42,394 nt of DNA from Legionellaceae bacterium. Lineage in GTDB: Bacteria > Pseudomonadota > Gammaproteobacteria > UBA12402. The stretch is taken from the NCBI GenBank assembly GCA_002707695.1, contig PANR01000020.1:1-42394 (forward strand), given 5' to 3'. Positions 7,992 through 16,900 of this stretch are shown here, one piece after another; the first letter of the stretch is position 1, and the number at the start of each line of letters is the position of its first letter. The position numbers were made by a program, and so were the translations under genes. The notes under the pieces were generated by a model. It made no database searches. It saw nothing but the letters and a program-made list of their open reading frames with translations, and had not been told where the DNA came from.

Positions 7992-8105
7992 AATTTTATA
8001 CAGGTATGGAATAGCCACAAGCAATGCCAATAACAGTGTGGCACCAAAACCCAACAAAGCCTGCCATCCACTAAATGTTAACTCATTGTTCTGCAAATTA
8101 GACAT
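7986..8105 (-). CDS. Small single-span membrane protein (39 aa)
   Basis: A 39-codon frame with a strong ribosome site: GGAGG lies 5 nt before the ATG at 8105. The product starts [19 protein letters not shown] and continues with one hydrophobic span ([18 protein letters not shown]). The residues before the span are polar and the C-terminus ends just after a Lys, as in small inner-membrane proteins of the CydX/YbgT type, though I see no specific similarity to any of them. It converges on recR and overlaps its 3' end by 6 bases. A MITE-like repeat lies 50 bp upstream. The function is unknown; coding potential rests on the ribosome site and the clean amphipathic layout. Confidence 0.6.
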   Translation of the reverse strand: MSNLQNNELTFSGWQALLGFGATLLLALLVAIPYLYKIL

Positions 8106-8155
8106 GTTAGCCTCCAAATCTGAAGTGTCATGCTACTATCCTAGCGCCAATTTAA

Positions 8156-8294
8156 GGGCTGTTGCAAGCTGAATTTATACGGCACTAACTTTGTCAAAAA
8201 CTCGCTCAAAACGGTCATTTATTTGGTATAAACTCTCGTTTTTCGCTCATTTTTTCCTCGTTATTGCTCGCCTAAATTCAGCTTGCAACAGCCC
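8156..8294. mobile_element. MITE-like element with 22-bp perfect terminal inverted repeats
   Basis: Perfect 22-bp inverted repeats at 8156-8177 and 8273-8294 flank about 95 bp of non-coding, AT-rich sequence. The ends begin GGGCTGTTGCAAGC, resembling the termini of IS5/IS6-family insertion sequences (GGnnCTGTTGCAA). No transposase is encoded. I could not find a convincing target-site duplication. It could also be an extended hairpin terminator shared by the genes on either side. Confidence 0.65.
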
Positions 8295-8308
8295 CTCTAT
8301 CTCAGCAA

Positions 8309-8836
8309 CTAATACAAACGGTATGACACTGACTGACGACGCTGCCAATTTTTTAAATATTGTTGTGCCAAGTTTGCATCGTGAATAATTAACACGTTTT
8401 CAGCATTATAATATTCTGCAGCGTTGGTAAAATTATATGAGCCAGTTAGCACGGTTTTTCCATCAAAAATCATCACCTTGTTATGGGCGATACTAACTTT
8501 GTTGTCAATCCATATGGGGAGATTTGATTTTAAGTAGCGAATAAGCTGTTTATTTGCTTTGGGTGACTGCAGATTTGAAATATCCAAAATAAGCTTAACA
8601 TCAACGCCCCGCCTTTTCGCCGAGACTAATGCATCAGCCAGCTTCCAAGAACTAAATGTATATGCCTGAACATAAATGGACTGTTTCGCTTGACGAATTT
8701 GCCCCACAATATCGACACGACAATGTGACGCTGGAGTAAAGCACACCTGGTAAGTTGCATCCGGCAAAAAATTGGCGGCTAGCCCGAGCTTAATCAAAAA
8801 ACACAACGCACATGTGGATATAAAATATTTCATCAT
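8309..8836 (-). CDS. Secreted phospholipase D-family nuclease (Nuc-like)
   Basis: A 175-aa single-HKD protein of the Nuc/endonuclease branch of the phospholipase D superfamily, which dimerises to make one active site. The HKD motif is IAHNKVMIFDGKTVLTGSYN (His118, Lys120, Asp125 by my count). The start has a signal peptide (ISTCALCFLIKLGLA), so it is probably periplasmic or secreted. The strand before the motif, SIYVQAYTFSSWKLADAL, and RRGVDVKLILD are typical of the family. The likely activity is non-specific DNA cleavage; lipid hydrolysis cannot be excluded. Two Cys (VCFTPASHC) may form a disulfide. It stands alone between a MITE-like repeat and a palindromic element. Confidence 0.85.
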   Translation of the reverse strand: MMKYFISTCALCFLIKLGLAANFLPDATYQVCFTPASHCRVDIVGQIRQAKQSIYVQAYTFSSWKLADALVSAKRRGVDVKLILDISNLQSPKANKQLIRYLKSNLPIWIDNKVSIAHNKVMIFDGKTVLTGSYNFTNAAEYYNAENVLIIHDANLAQQYLKNWQRRQSVSYRLY

Positions 8837-8882
8837 GCCACCATACCAAGCTCTGCTACTGCGTCAAGCGGTTAGTTAAGCG

Positions 8883-9005
8883 GCGCCAAAAAATTGGTGG
8901 TAGATTTTCCGTAAAAACCCTAATTGGCCATGGACGGCCAATTTGAAGCGACCATGGATGGCTTGAGCGTGTTTTGGAGGAAAACTACCATCAATTTTTT
9001 GGCGC
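8883..9005. repeat. Nested palindromic element A
   Basis: Outer arms (8883-8921 and 8968-9005) pair imperfectly over about 38 nt. Inside are AATTGGCC-ATGGAC-GGCCAATT (8922-8943), the linker GAAGCG, CC-ATGGAT-GG (8952-8961) and TTGAGCGTGTTT. Core sequence and layout are shared with elements at 13798 and 20628, but the outer arms differ in sequence and still pair. Loops fit C-ANGGAN-G. Confidence 0.75.
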
Positions 9006-9119
9006 TTTACGTTTACCCTCAACACCGACAACGCCTTAGCTGACAACTCTATGGGCGCAAACAGCTTGTTTATTCACACTAATATGCTAAAGTCCATAGA
9101 TAAATTAGAAGATATCACT

Positions 9120-10037
9120 ATGCATGCAATATCTATCAAAAACCTAACCAAAACCTACCGGGGTGGCTTTCAAGCTATTAAAGGTATTGACCTGACCATC
9201 GATGAAGGTGACTTTTTTGCGCTGCTCGGCCCAAACGGTGCCGGCAAATCAACAACCATCAATGTGTTATGCTCGCTTGTTGAAAAAACTTCAGGGCAAG
9301 TTCGGATCTTTGACACTGATATCGACGAAGACTTTGCCAAAGCCAAAAGCTATCTTGGCATTGTTCCTCAAGAATTTAATTTCAATATGTTTGAAACGGT
9401 TATGCAAATTGTGCTTAACCAAGCGGGATACTATGGCGTGCCCCGCCATATTGCCAAGCAGCGTGCCGAGAAATATTTAAAGCAACTCGGATTATGGGAA
9501 AAACGTAATAACAATTCACGAACCTTATCAGGGGGCATGAAACGACGATTAATGATTGCTCGTGCGTTAATGCACGAGCCTAGACTGCTTATTTTAGATG
9601 AGCCTACAGCGGGGGTTGATATTGAACTTCGCCGATCTATGTGGACATTTCTTAAAGAAATCAACAAGGCTGGCATTACGATTATTTTAACAACCCACTA
9701 CCTCGAAGAAGCTGAGTATTTATGCAAAAATATTGCCATTATTGACAAAGGAAAAATTATTGAAAACACGGGCATGGAAAAATTATTACAGCGCCTCGAC
9801 CAAGAAACCTTTGTGCTTGATGTCGCCGAACCATTACCTTCAGACCTCAACTTAGCACCCTTGTCAGTAAAAAAAACTGGGGAACTAAAACTTGAAATTG
9901 ATTTGACACGTGGCAAGCATCTTAACGAAGTCTTTGCTTTGTTAGACAAACACCACATCCGTGTTGTTAGCATGCGAAACAAAGTCAACCGCCTTGAAGA
10001 ATTATTCGTACGCTTGACTCATGAGGGGCAATCATGA
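9120..10037 (+). CDS. ABC exporter ATP-binding protein (YadG-like)
   Basis: ATPase of an ABC-2 type exporter, working with the permease that follows. Walker A is GPNGAGKST (about residues 37-45), the Q-loop region is IVPQEFNFN, the signature is LSGGMKRR, Walker B is LLILDEPTAGVD, and the switch His is in TTHYLEEAEYL. A C-terminal extension of about 80 residues with mixed strands is common in this subgroup. I chose ATG 9120 (MHAISIKNLTKTYRGG), since the frame's earlier part (from 9051) is not family-like; AGAAG is nearby. Overlap ATGA with the permease indicates translational coupling. The substrate is unknown; the YadGH group is poorly characterised. Confidence 0.9.
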   Translation: MHAISIKNLTKTYRGGFQAIKGIDLTIDEGDFFALLGPNGAGKSTTINVLCSLVEKTSGQVRIFDTDIDEDFAKAKSYLGIVPQEFNFNMFETVMQIVLNQAGYYGVPRHIAKQRAEKYLKQLGLWEKRNNNSRTLSGGMKRRLMIARALMHEPRLLILDEPTAGVDIELRRSMWTFLKEINKAGITIILTTHYLEEAEYLCKNIAIIDKGKIIENTGMEKLLQRLDQETFVLDVAEPLPSDLNLAPLSVKKTGELKLEIDLTRGKHLNEVFALLDKHHIRVVSMRNKVNRLEELFVRLTHEGQS

Positions 10038-10801
10038 ATCTACAACTCATCGCTTACTATACACTCGTTCGCAAAGAAATTTCCCGAATTTTTCGCATCT
10101 GGATTCAAACGCTATTTCCTCCCATTATTACCTCAACCCTTTATTTTATTATTTTTGGCCGAATCATTGGTAGCCGAATCGGCATGACACATGGGGTATC
10201 TTACATTGATTATATTGCGCCGGGCATTATTATGATGCAAATGATCATGGCAGCTTATGGCAATGCAACGTCAACTGTATTCGGCGCTAAGTTTGCACGC
10301 CATATTGAAGAAATTCTCGTTTCACCCATGTCTTATCACACCATTATTCTTGCCTACACAAGTGCCGCCATCCTTCGCGGCTTAATTGTTGGACTAGGTG
10401 TGACGATCATTGTTGAGTTTTTCACGCATCTTGCTATCAAACATATTTTACTGATGTTATTTGTTGCAGTGATGACAACGGCATTATTTAGCTTGCTTGG
10501 CTTCATCAACGGCATCTATGCTCGTAAATTTGATGATATTTCATTCATCCCAAGTTTTGTTTTAACGCCACTTACTTATCTTGGCGGTGTGTTTTACTCT
10601 ATATCTGCATTGCCATGGTTTTGGCAAAAAATTTCTTTATTTAACCCCATCGTTTATACCATCAACTGTTTTCGGTTTAGCATACTCAATATTTCGGACG
10701 TGAGCATATCTTCAGCCCTCACGGCTATTATGCTCTTTACTGCCGTGCTTTATTTAATTTGTTTTATGCTACTTAAAAAAGGCATCGGAACGAGAAATTA
10801 A
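10034..10801 (+). CDS. ABC-2 type permease (YadH-like)
   Basis: A 255-aa integral membrane subunit with six predicted spans, partner of the ATPase just upstream (4-bp overlap). Conserved features of the ABC-2 membrane family are RKEISRIFRIWIQTLFPPIITSTLY at the start, the central SPMSYHTIILAY, and the late motif LTPLTYLGGVFYSISALP followed by FNPIVYTINCFR, which is typical of the YadH/NodJ/DrrB group. The length matches YadH (256 aa in E. coli). It is followed within 1 bp by a LysE-type exporter, so all three genes probably form one operon. The exported compound is unknown. Confidence 0.9.
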   Translation: MNLQLIAYYTLVRKEISRIFRIWIQTLFPPIITSTLYFIIFGRIIGSRIGMTHGVSYIDYIAPGIIMMQMIMAAYGNATSTVFGAKFARHIEEILVSPMSYHTIILAYTSAAILRGLIVGLGVTIIVEFFTHLAIKHILLMLFVAVMTTALFSLLGFINGIYARKFDDISFIPSFVLTPLTYLGGVFYSISALPWFWQKISLFNPIVYTINCFRFSILNISDVSISSALTAIMLFTAVLYLICFMLLKKGIGTRN

Positions 10802-11419
10802 ATGACCGAGTATTTCACTATTGCCATCATTGCTATTTTGGGCGCCATGTCGCCAGGCCCGGATTTTGCCGTCGTGAGCAAAAATGCGCTCACTTATTCA
10901 AGACAAGCGGGTTATTATACTTCACTGGGCATCTTAACAGGCTTGATTGTCCACTCAAGTTACTGCATTCTCGGACTTGCCATCATTATTGCACATTCCA
11001 CTTGGTTGTTGTTGACACTCAAATATGTCGGCTCAGCCTACCTTATTTATTTAGGCATAAAAGCACTGCTGGCGAAAAACGAACAGCTCAAAGATAGACA
11101 AGCGAAACAAAAAAAACTAGCCAATATTGCTGCCTGGAAAGAAGGGTTTTTGGTCAATGTACTCAACCCTAAGTGCGCACTGTTTATCATTACTATTTTT
11201 ACTGTGATCGTCAAACCACACACTCCTTTGTTTGCACAAATAATTTACGGGATTGAATTAGCTGGGTTAGGCGCACTTTGGTTTATTATGCTAAGCTATC
11301 TACTCACGCACGGAAAAATCAACCAACCATTGGTAAAAATACAAACGATCATCACCAAGCTACTCGGTATATTCTTAATTTTTGTTGGTATTCATATCGC
11401 CTTTCACCACTTGCATTAA
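10802..11419 (+). CDS. LysE/RhtB family amino-acid exporter
   Basis: A 205-aa transporter of the LysE/RhtB family, which exports amino acids such as threonine, homoserine or lysine. The N-terminal signature AIIAILGAMSPGPDFAVVSK is diagnostic (GPxPGPD-like), followed by GYYTSLGILTGLIVHSSYC and the span-3 pattern YVGSAYLIYLGIKAL. Six hydrophobic segments are visible with a charged loop near residues 90-110 (KNEQLKDRQAKQKK). It starts immediately after the ABC permease stop, suggesting co-transcription. The substrate cannot be read from sequence. Confidence 0.88.
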   Translation: MTEYFTIAIIAILGAMSPGPDFAVVSKNALTYSRQAGYYTSLGILTGLIVHSSYCILGLAIIIAHSTWLLLTLKYVGSAYLIYLGIKALLAKNEQLKDRQAKQKKLANIAAWKEGFLVNVLNPKCALFIITIFTVIVKPHTPLFAQIIYGIELAGLGALWFIMLSYLLTHGKINQPLVKIQTIITKLLGIFLIFVGIHIAFHHLH

Positions 11420-11427
11420 CTCTACTG

Positions 11428-11700
11428 TCAATTATGCGACAACCACTCTTCAAACTGCTGAAGAAATTTTCTACCACTGTCTGTGGCAAAATACAGCGTG
11501 CGTGGACGATTAGTCTCCGGGTTTACAACTTTTATTAGATCAATAAAATGATATCGCTGTAACTGATCTATCGCGCGCTCACGATGAAGTTTAGGAATAT
11601 TTTTGAATTTCATTGTTAGCTGTTCTTTAGTGACTTTTCGCCGTGCGCAAAACTGTAATACTTTGCGTTCAATCAAAGAGAGTTTATGTAACTCTTCCAT
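11428..11700 (-). CDS. Small winged-helix-like protein, unknown function
   Basis: I do not recognise a named family. The 90-aa product starting at ATG 11700 (MEELHKLSLIERKVLQFCAR) has a helix-rich half and a predicted wing (HFIDLIKVVNPETNRPRTLYF), which together resemble a winged helix DNA-binding fold; the sequence is rich in Lys and Arg. The frame continues upstream to a TTG at 11727, but ATG 11700 has GGAAAAG nearby and is more likely. It converges on the LysE-type exporter (8 bp apart). The tetR gene lies divergently on the other side, so it could be a co-regulator. Function is unknown. Confidence 0.5.
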   Translation of the reverse strand: MEELHKLSLIERKVLQFCARRKVTKEQLTMKFKNIPKLHRERAIDQLQRYHFIDLIKVVNPETNRPRTLYFATDSGRKFLQQFEEWLSHN

Positions 11701-11800
11701 AGGGTCTTTTCCGTTATTTAGTCTCAAAATAAACTTGAAACCTCCTCAAAACATACTTATGATGGTCCCCTTATATCAATATTAACTTGTAGGACAACCT

Positions 11801-12403
11801 ATGCAAAAGGACATTCTAACCGATCGGTCAGCAGAATCACAAGATTCAACTAAAGATTTTTTGATAATTGCTGCGGCTAAACTTTTTGCAAAACGCGGAT
11901 ACTACGGCACTTCCATTGCCGACATCACCGAAGCCTGCCGATTAACCAAGTCCAGCTATTTTCATCACTTCGCCACCAAAGAACTCATCGGCGTCGCTGT
12001 TGTTGACTACCTCACGAAATATGTATCGGCTCATATTTTTCCACCCGTCTACGATACAAGCCTGGAAAAAGAAGAACGTTTAAAGCAACTGCTTAAGAAC
12101 ATTCGCAATGAGATTATTTCTCAAGAAAAACCGCTACTCGGATTTTTATGTATTGAATTAATTAGCGCTTCAGAAGTTTTTACCAACCAGGTTCAACAGT
12201 ATGCTGATCTTTGGATCAGCCAACTAGCTTTTGCAATAAAAGACTTTCATGGTGATCCTAAAAAAATAGCCTATCATAGCTTAAGCTATCTTCAGGGTTG
12301 TGCGATTGTTGAGAATATTTATCAAAAACCTGTACTTGCAGATGAATGTTGCCAACACCTGTTCAGGCTTTGGACAAACTCATCTGACATCAAACTCGCC
12401 TAG
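11801..12403 (+). CDS. TetR family transcriptional repressor
   Basis: A 200-aa one-component regulator. The N-terminal helix-turn-helix matches the TetR pattern: AAAKLFAKRGYYGTSIADITEACRLTKSSYFHHFATKELI (residues about 25-65). The C-terminal ligand-binding half is typical of the NemR/AcrR-like group. AGGACAACC precedes the ATG. A palindrome ACCGATCGGT lies in its own codons 5-11, and a similar palindrome CTACCGACCGGACGGTAG lies 66 bp after its stop. This suggests self-regulation and possibly control of hfq downstream. The effector ligand is unknown. The 16-residue acidic/polar N-terminal extension before the HTH is slightly longer than usual. Confidence 0.88.
   Translation: MQKDILTDRSAESQDSTKDFLIIAAAKLFAKRGYYGTSIADITEACRLTKSSYFHHFATKELIGVAVVDYLTKYVSAHIFPPVYDTSLEKEERLKQLLKNIRNEIISQEKPLLGFLCIELISASEVFTNQVQQYADLWISQLAFAIKDFHGDPKKIAYHSLSYLQGCAIVENIYQKPVLADECCQHLFRLWTNSSDIKLA
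11816..11831. promoter_or_regulatory. Operator-like palindrome inside the start of tetR
   Basis: CTAACCGATCGGTCAG, 16 nt, nearly symmetric around ATCGAT-like centre ACCGATCGGT. It shares ACCGA(C/T)CGG with the palindrome at 12470. It overlaps codons 6-11 of the TetR gene, so the repressor may bind its own coding start. Confidence 0.45.
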
Positions 12404-12469
12404 AACTTACTCAAAAATTCCGCAAAATACTGCTTGAAAAGTTTGTCGTTATCCATAATACTCTGTTAC

Positions 12470-12487
12470 CTACCGACCGGACGGTAG
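12470..12487. promoter_or_regulatory. Candidate TetR operator between tetR and hfq
   Basis: CTACCGACCGGACGGTAG is an imperfect 18-bp palindrome with the ACCGACCGG core known from several NemR/PhaD-type TetR sites. A half-site CCTACCGA recurs at 12561-12568, between the -35 and -10 boxes of the candidate hfq promoter. Confidence 0.55.
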
Positions 12488-12544
12488 ATGTCTCGCTAGA
12501 CAACAAACAATAAAAACAACATAAAAAGTGCGGGAAATAATTGA

Positions 12545-12572
12545 TTGAACGAGAACAAGACCTACCGATAAT
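12545..12572 (+). promoter_or_regulatory. Candidate hfq promoter
   Basis: TTGAAC (12545-12550), 16-nt spacer, GATAAT (12567-12572), 24 nt before the hfq ATG. The spacer carries the CCTACCGA half-site of the upstream palindrome. Confidence 0.4.
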
Positions 12573-12595
12573 TAAAGAAATAGGAATTAAGCATT

Positions 12596-12853
12596 ATGAC
12601 GAACAAGCAGGTTATTCAAAGCAATTTTTTAGAGGCCCTCAGGAAAAACCAAACGCCGACTTCCGTGTTCTTAACCAACGGCATACAATTGCGGGGCTTG
12701 GTCCACGCTTTTGATCCTTTTGTCATTTGCCTACGCAATGACAACAGCTTCCAGCTTGTCTACAAACACGCTGTTTCGACAGTCATGCAAACCATGCCTA
12801 AAAAACAAGATGCTACCACGTCAAAAGCGGCAACCACTACTGATCATGCTTAA
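12596..12853 (+). CDS. hfq: Hfq-like RNA chaperone (divergent)
   Basis: An Sm-like RNA chaperone of 85 aa. The Sm1 region reads FLEALRKNQTPTSVFLTNGIQLRGLVHAFDPF, and Sm2 keeps the YKHA(V)ST hallmark (LVYKHAVSTVM). It departs from classical Hfq at functional positions: FDQF is FDPF here (the proximal-face Gln41 replaced by Pro), the rim RRER-type basic patch is RKNQ, and Sm2 has NDNSFQ. The context is also unusual (no miaA or hflX next to it; instead tetR and metF). A good ribosome site (AGGAA) precedes ATG. It may be a second Hfq paralogue rather than the housekeeping copy. The C-terminal tail is short and Thr/Ala-rich. Confidence 0.85.
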   Translation: MTNKQVIQSNFLEALRKNQTPTSVFLTNGIQLRGLVHAFDPFVICLRNDNSFQLVYKHAVSTVMQTMPKKQDATTSKAATTTDHA

Positions 12854-12912
12854 CATTTGCCTTTCGCTCTATACCACTTTAGAATCAAGATCGTATAGAC
12901 CGGGATGCTGTG

Positions 12913-13752
12913 ATGTCACTTGAAATCAGTTTTGAGTTTTTTCCGCCGAAGACAGAGGTGGGACAAGCAAAATTAGAACAAACTTGCGCTTTGTTATGCG
13001 CATTTCAACCCAGTTATTTTTCGGTAACGTTTGGTGCAGCGGGCTCTGTACAATCCAAAACCTTAGAAACCATCGAATTACTCAGCACATTAGGCGTGAA
13101 TACAGCGCCCCATATTTCCTGTATTGGCACGCAAAAAAATGATATTAATAAACTACTCGATAAGTATCAATCGCTTGGTGTGCGGCGTTTAGTGGTGCTA
13201 CGAGGTGATTATCCTGAAGATAAACAAGCAACTGCGGGTGAATTTAATTATGCCAATGAACTCGTCGCTTACATACGACATCAATTCAACGATAAGTTTC
13301 ATATCAGCGTTGCCGCCTATCCAGAATTTCACCCGCAAGCGCTGAATGCAATGGTAGACTTCCAACACTTCAAATACAAAGTGAACAGCGGAGCGAATGA
13401 AGCTATCACACAATATTTTTTTAATATCGACGCTTATGATCGACTTTTAACACTTTGTGAACGAGCAAACATCCATGTTCCTATCACACCCGGCATTATG
13501 CCTATCGCTAATCTAGAAAAACTGCTGCGTTTTTCAGCACTATGCGGCGCTGAGATACCATTATGGCTAAAAAAACGATTATTAGCTTATGAAAACGACC
13601 AAGAAAGCCTCATCAAATTTGGTGTCGACGTTGTCAGCGAATTGTGTGAAAAACTCATCAAGCTCGGCGCGCCGGGTTTACACTTTTACACACTCAACCA
13701 AGCTGAACCAACCATAAGCATTCTTAAACATTTAAATGTTGATTCGCTATAA
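12913..13752 (+). CDS. metF: 5,10-methylenetetrahydrofolate reductase
   Basis: MetF reduces methylene-tetrahydrofolate to methyl-tetrahydrofolate, the methyl donor for MetH, whose gene converges on it. The N-terminus has the family hallmark ISFEFFPPKTEVG with the catalytic Glu; FSVTFGAAGS and the FAD-binding region LVVLRGDYPED follow, then the substrate loop FKYKVNSGANEAITQYFFN (a TQ-Y/F-F motif) and TPGIMPIAN. The 279-aa length suits the family (about 290). I chose ATG 12913 rather than the overlapping GTG at 12910. RBS is weak (CGGGATG). Putting metF against metH in a tail-to-tail pair ties together the one-carbon branch of methionine synthesis. Confidence 0.93.
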   Translation: MSLEISFEFFPPKTEVGQAKLEQTCALLCAFQPSYFSVTFGAAGSVQSKTLETIELLSTLGVNTAPHISCIGTQKNDINKLLDKYQSLGVRRLVVLRGDYPEDKQATAGEFNYANELVAYIRHQFNDKFHISVAAYPEFHPQALNAMVDFQHFKYKVNSGANEAITQYFFNIDAYDRLLTLCERANIHVPITPGIMPIANLEKLLRFSALCGAEIPLWLKKRLLAYENDQESLIKFGVDVVSELCEKLIKLGAPGLHFYTLNQAEPTISILKHLNVDSL

Positions 13753-13797
13753 CACTGTCAAATGATTGGCGGACAAATGATATCGTTTTTAATTGTT

Positions 13798-13905
13798 CAA
13801 AGAGAATGCCAAATATGAAACAAACCCATCAAAACATGGATGTTTTGATGGAGCGTATAGGGACGTATTGACAGCGTGTTTGTTGCATACCTGGTGCTCT
13901 CTTTG
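13798..13905. repeat. Nested palindromic element E (metF-metH intergenic)
   Basis: Outer arms 13798-13825 and 13876-13905 pair over about 28 nt (CAAAGAGA... with ...TCTCTTTG). Inside is a 10-bp perfect hairpin CCATCAAAAC-ATGGAT-GTTTTGATGG (13826-13851), then GAGCG, ATAGGGACGTAT, and ACAGCGTGTTTG. Same plan as elements A and B with different arms. It lies between two convergent genes and may also terminate both. Confidence 0.75.
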
Positions 13906-13920
13906 GTCGATAAATTTAGA

Positions 13921-16900
13921 TTAGTCAAGATTACTTGCGAGCAGTCGCGCCGCCACACTCACATCAACCCCCAATCGGTTAGCATAATCTTCCAACTGGT
14001 CCTGACCTATCTTGCCTACATTAAAATATTGCGATTGCGGATGCGAAAAATAAAAACCACTGACCGAAGCTGCAGGCCACATGGCAAAATTTTCTGTCAG
14101 CTTCATCCCAAGCTTGTTTTCCGCATCAAGCAAATCAAAAAGTCTGCGCTTCTCGCTGTGCTCAGGACAAGCGGGATAACCGGGGGCGGGGCGAATACCA
14201 ACATATTTTTCATCAATTAATGCTGTATTGCCAAAGGCTTCGCCTTTTGCATAGCCCCAATAAGTCTTTCTAACCGTCTCATGCATACACTCCGCAAACG
14301 CTTCAGCCAAACGATCAGCAAGTGACTGGACCATGATTGCGTTATACTCATCGTTGTTCGCTGAAAAACTATTCGAATAATCATCACAGCCAATACCAGC
14401 TGTTACGACAAACAACCCAATATAATCCTTCACACCAGTTGCTTTGGGCGCAATAAAATCAGCTAGGCACAAATTAGGTTTACCGCCACGTTTTTGCGTT
14501 TGCTGACGCAAGTAATGAAAGGTCGCCAACACGGTTTGTCGTGAATCATCTGCATAAATTTCAACATCATCACCCACACTGTTGGCCGGATAAAAAGCTA
14601 TAGCGGCACGTGCTGTGAGCAACTTTTCTTTGATAATCTTATTTAAGATAGGCTGCGCTTCATCAAACAAATTTTTTGCAGCTTCACCGACCACGTCATC
14701 TTCAAAAATTTTAGGATATTTGCCCGCCAGCTCCCACGCCAAAAAGAAAGGCGTCCAATCAATATAATTTCTTAATTTTTCAAGCGGATAATCATCAAAA
14801 TATTTTTCACCTAAAAACAATGGTCTCACGGGTTGACAGCTCGTCCAATCATATTTGAAAGCATTAGCTCGCGCATCACTCAACGTCAGTCGCTTAAGCA
14901 AATGTTGACGGCCATGATGTGCATCGCTCAATTGCTGATACTCCTGCTTTATTTTAGCAAGATAGTCTGGTTTTTTTTCTGGATTCATTAAGTGATTCAC
15001 CACACCCACCACACGGGAAGCATCTTTTACATGAATAACGCCATGCTGGTAGTGCGGTAAAAGCTTAACTGCAGTATGCTTTTGTGAGGTTGTTGCTCCA
15101 CCAATTAATAGTGGAACATCAAATTCTTGACGTTGCATTTCGGCAGCAACATGCTGCATCTCTTCAAGTGAAGGTGTAATCAGCCCGCTTAGACCAATGA
15201 TATCAACCTTTTCCTGGCGGGCTGTCTCCAAAATTTTATCACAGGGGATCATAACACCCATGTTGACCACATCATAGTTATTGCATTGCAATACGACCGC
15301 TACAATATTTTTTCCAATGTCGTGCACATCACCTTTTACTGTCGCTAATAAAATTTTACCCTTCGAGCGAACCTGACCTCCTTTTTCATTTTCCATATAC
15401 GGAAGCAAGTATGCGACGGCTTGCTTCATCACACGCGCACTTTTCACAACCTGTGGTAGAAACATTTTCCCTTCGCCAAACAGATCGCCGACGATATTCA
15501 TGCCATCCATTAATGGGCCTTCAATAACATCAAGAGGGCGTTTCGCCAACTGCCTCGCCTCTTCAACATCTTCTTCAATAAACGCATTGATACCTTTAAC
15601 TAACGCGTGGCCCAGGCGCTCTTCAACCGGTTTTTCTCGCCAAGATAAATCTTGTGTATTCGCTTTTGCCTCACCTTTAAAGCCATCTGCAAAGGTTAAC
15701 AAACGCTCAGTGGCATCAGGACGACGATTTAAAATAACGTCTTCCACTCGTTCTAATAAATCTTTTGGGATATCCTCATAAACAGTGAGCTGGCCCGCGT
15801 TGACAATGCCCATGTCCATGCCCGCTTTGATCGCGTGATATAAAAATACCGAATGCATCGCTTCACGCACTGGGTTATTTCCACGAAATGAAAAAGAAAT
15901 ATTGCTCACACCACCGCTAATATGTGCATGCGGCAAGTTTTGCTTAATCCAGCGGGTTGCTTCAATAAAGTCGACTGCGTAGTTATTATGCTCTTCAATA
16001 CCTGTCGCAACTGCAAAAATATTGGGATCAAAAATAATATCTTCTGGCGGAAACCCAAGTTGATTAACCAGTATTTCATAACTACGCCGACAAATTTCAA
16101 TTTTTCGTTTGGCAGTATCAGCTTGCCCTTCTTCGTCGAATGCCATCACAATGGCAGCAAAACCATACTGTCTAATCAATGTCGCTTTTTCAATGAATTC
16201 CGCTTCACCTTCTTTGAGGCTGATGGAATTGACAATGCCTTTACCTTGAACGCATTTCATGCCCGCTTCTATCACCGACCATTTTGATGAATCAATCATG
16301 ACAGGCACACGTGCAATATCAGGCTCAGTGGCAATCAAATTTAAAAACGTTGTCATGGCCTGCTCGGAATCGAGCATTCCTTCATCCATGTTGACATCAA
16401 TTATTTGCGCACCATTTTCAACTTGATTCAAAGCAACTTCTAAAGCAGTTTCATAATCTTCATTTAAAATGAGCTTAGAAAATCGTTTTGAACCTGTGAC
16501 ATTAGTTCGCTCACCAACATTGACGAATAATAGATCTTTTGTGATATTTAATGCTTCCAAACCGCTCAAATGGGTCACTGTTTGAATATTTGGAATAACA
16601 CGTGGTTTATGACAAGCAACTTGTTCGGCAAACGCCTTAATAAACTCAGGTGTCGTACCACAACAACCACCCACCATATTAATAAATCCGGATTTAGCAA
16701 ATTCTTCTAAAATAACAGCCATGTTTGCAGGTGTGTCATCATAGCCACCAAATTCATTAGGCAAACCTGCATTGGGATAAATGCTGGTGTAAGTATTAGC
16801 AAGCCCTGACAATTCTTCGATGTAAGGACGCAAATCATCCGCGCCAAGCGCACAATTTAAGCCTATGCTAAGTAACTCGACATGACTGACTGAGTGCCAA

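Noticed and set aside
8150-8305. Target-site duplication around the MITE-like element
   Set aside because: Flanks (TTTAA and CTCTA) show no matching 3-, 4- or 8-bp repeat.
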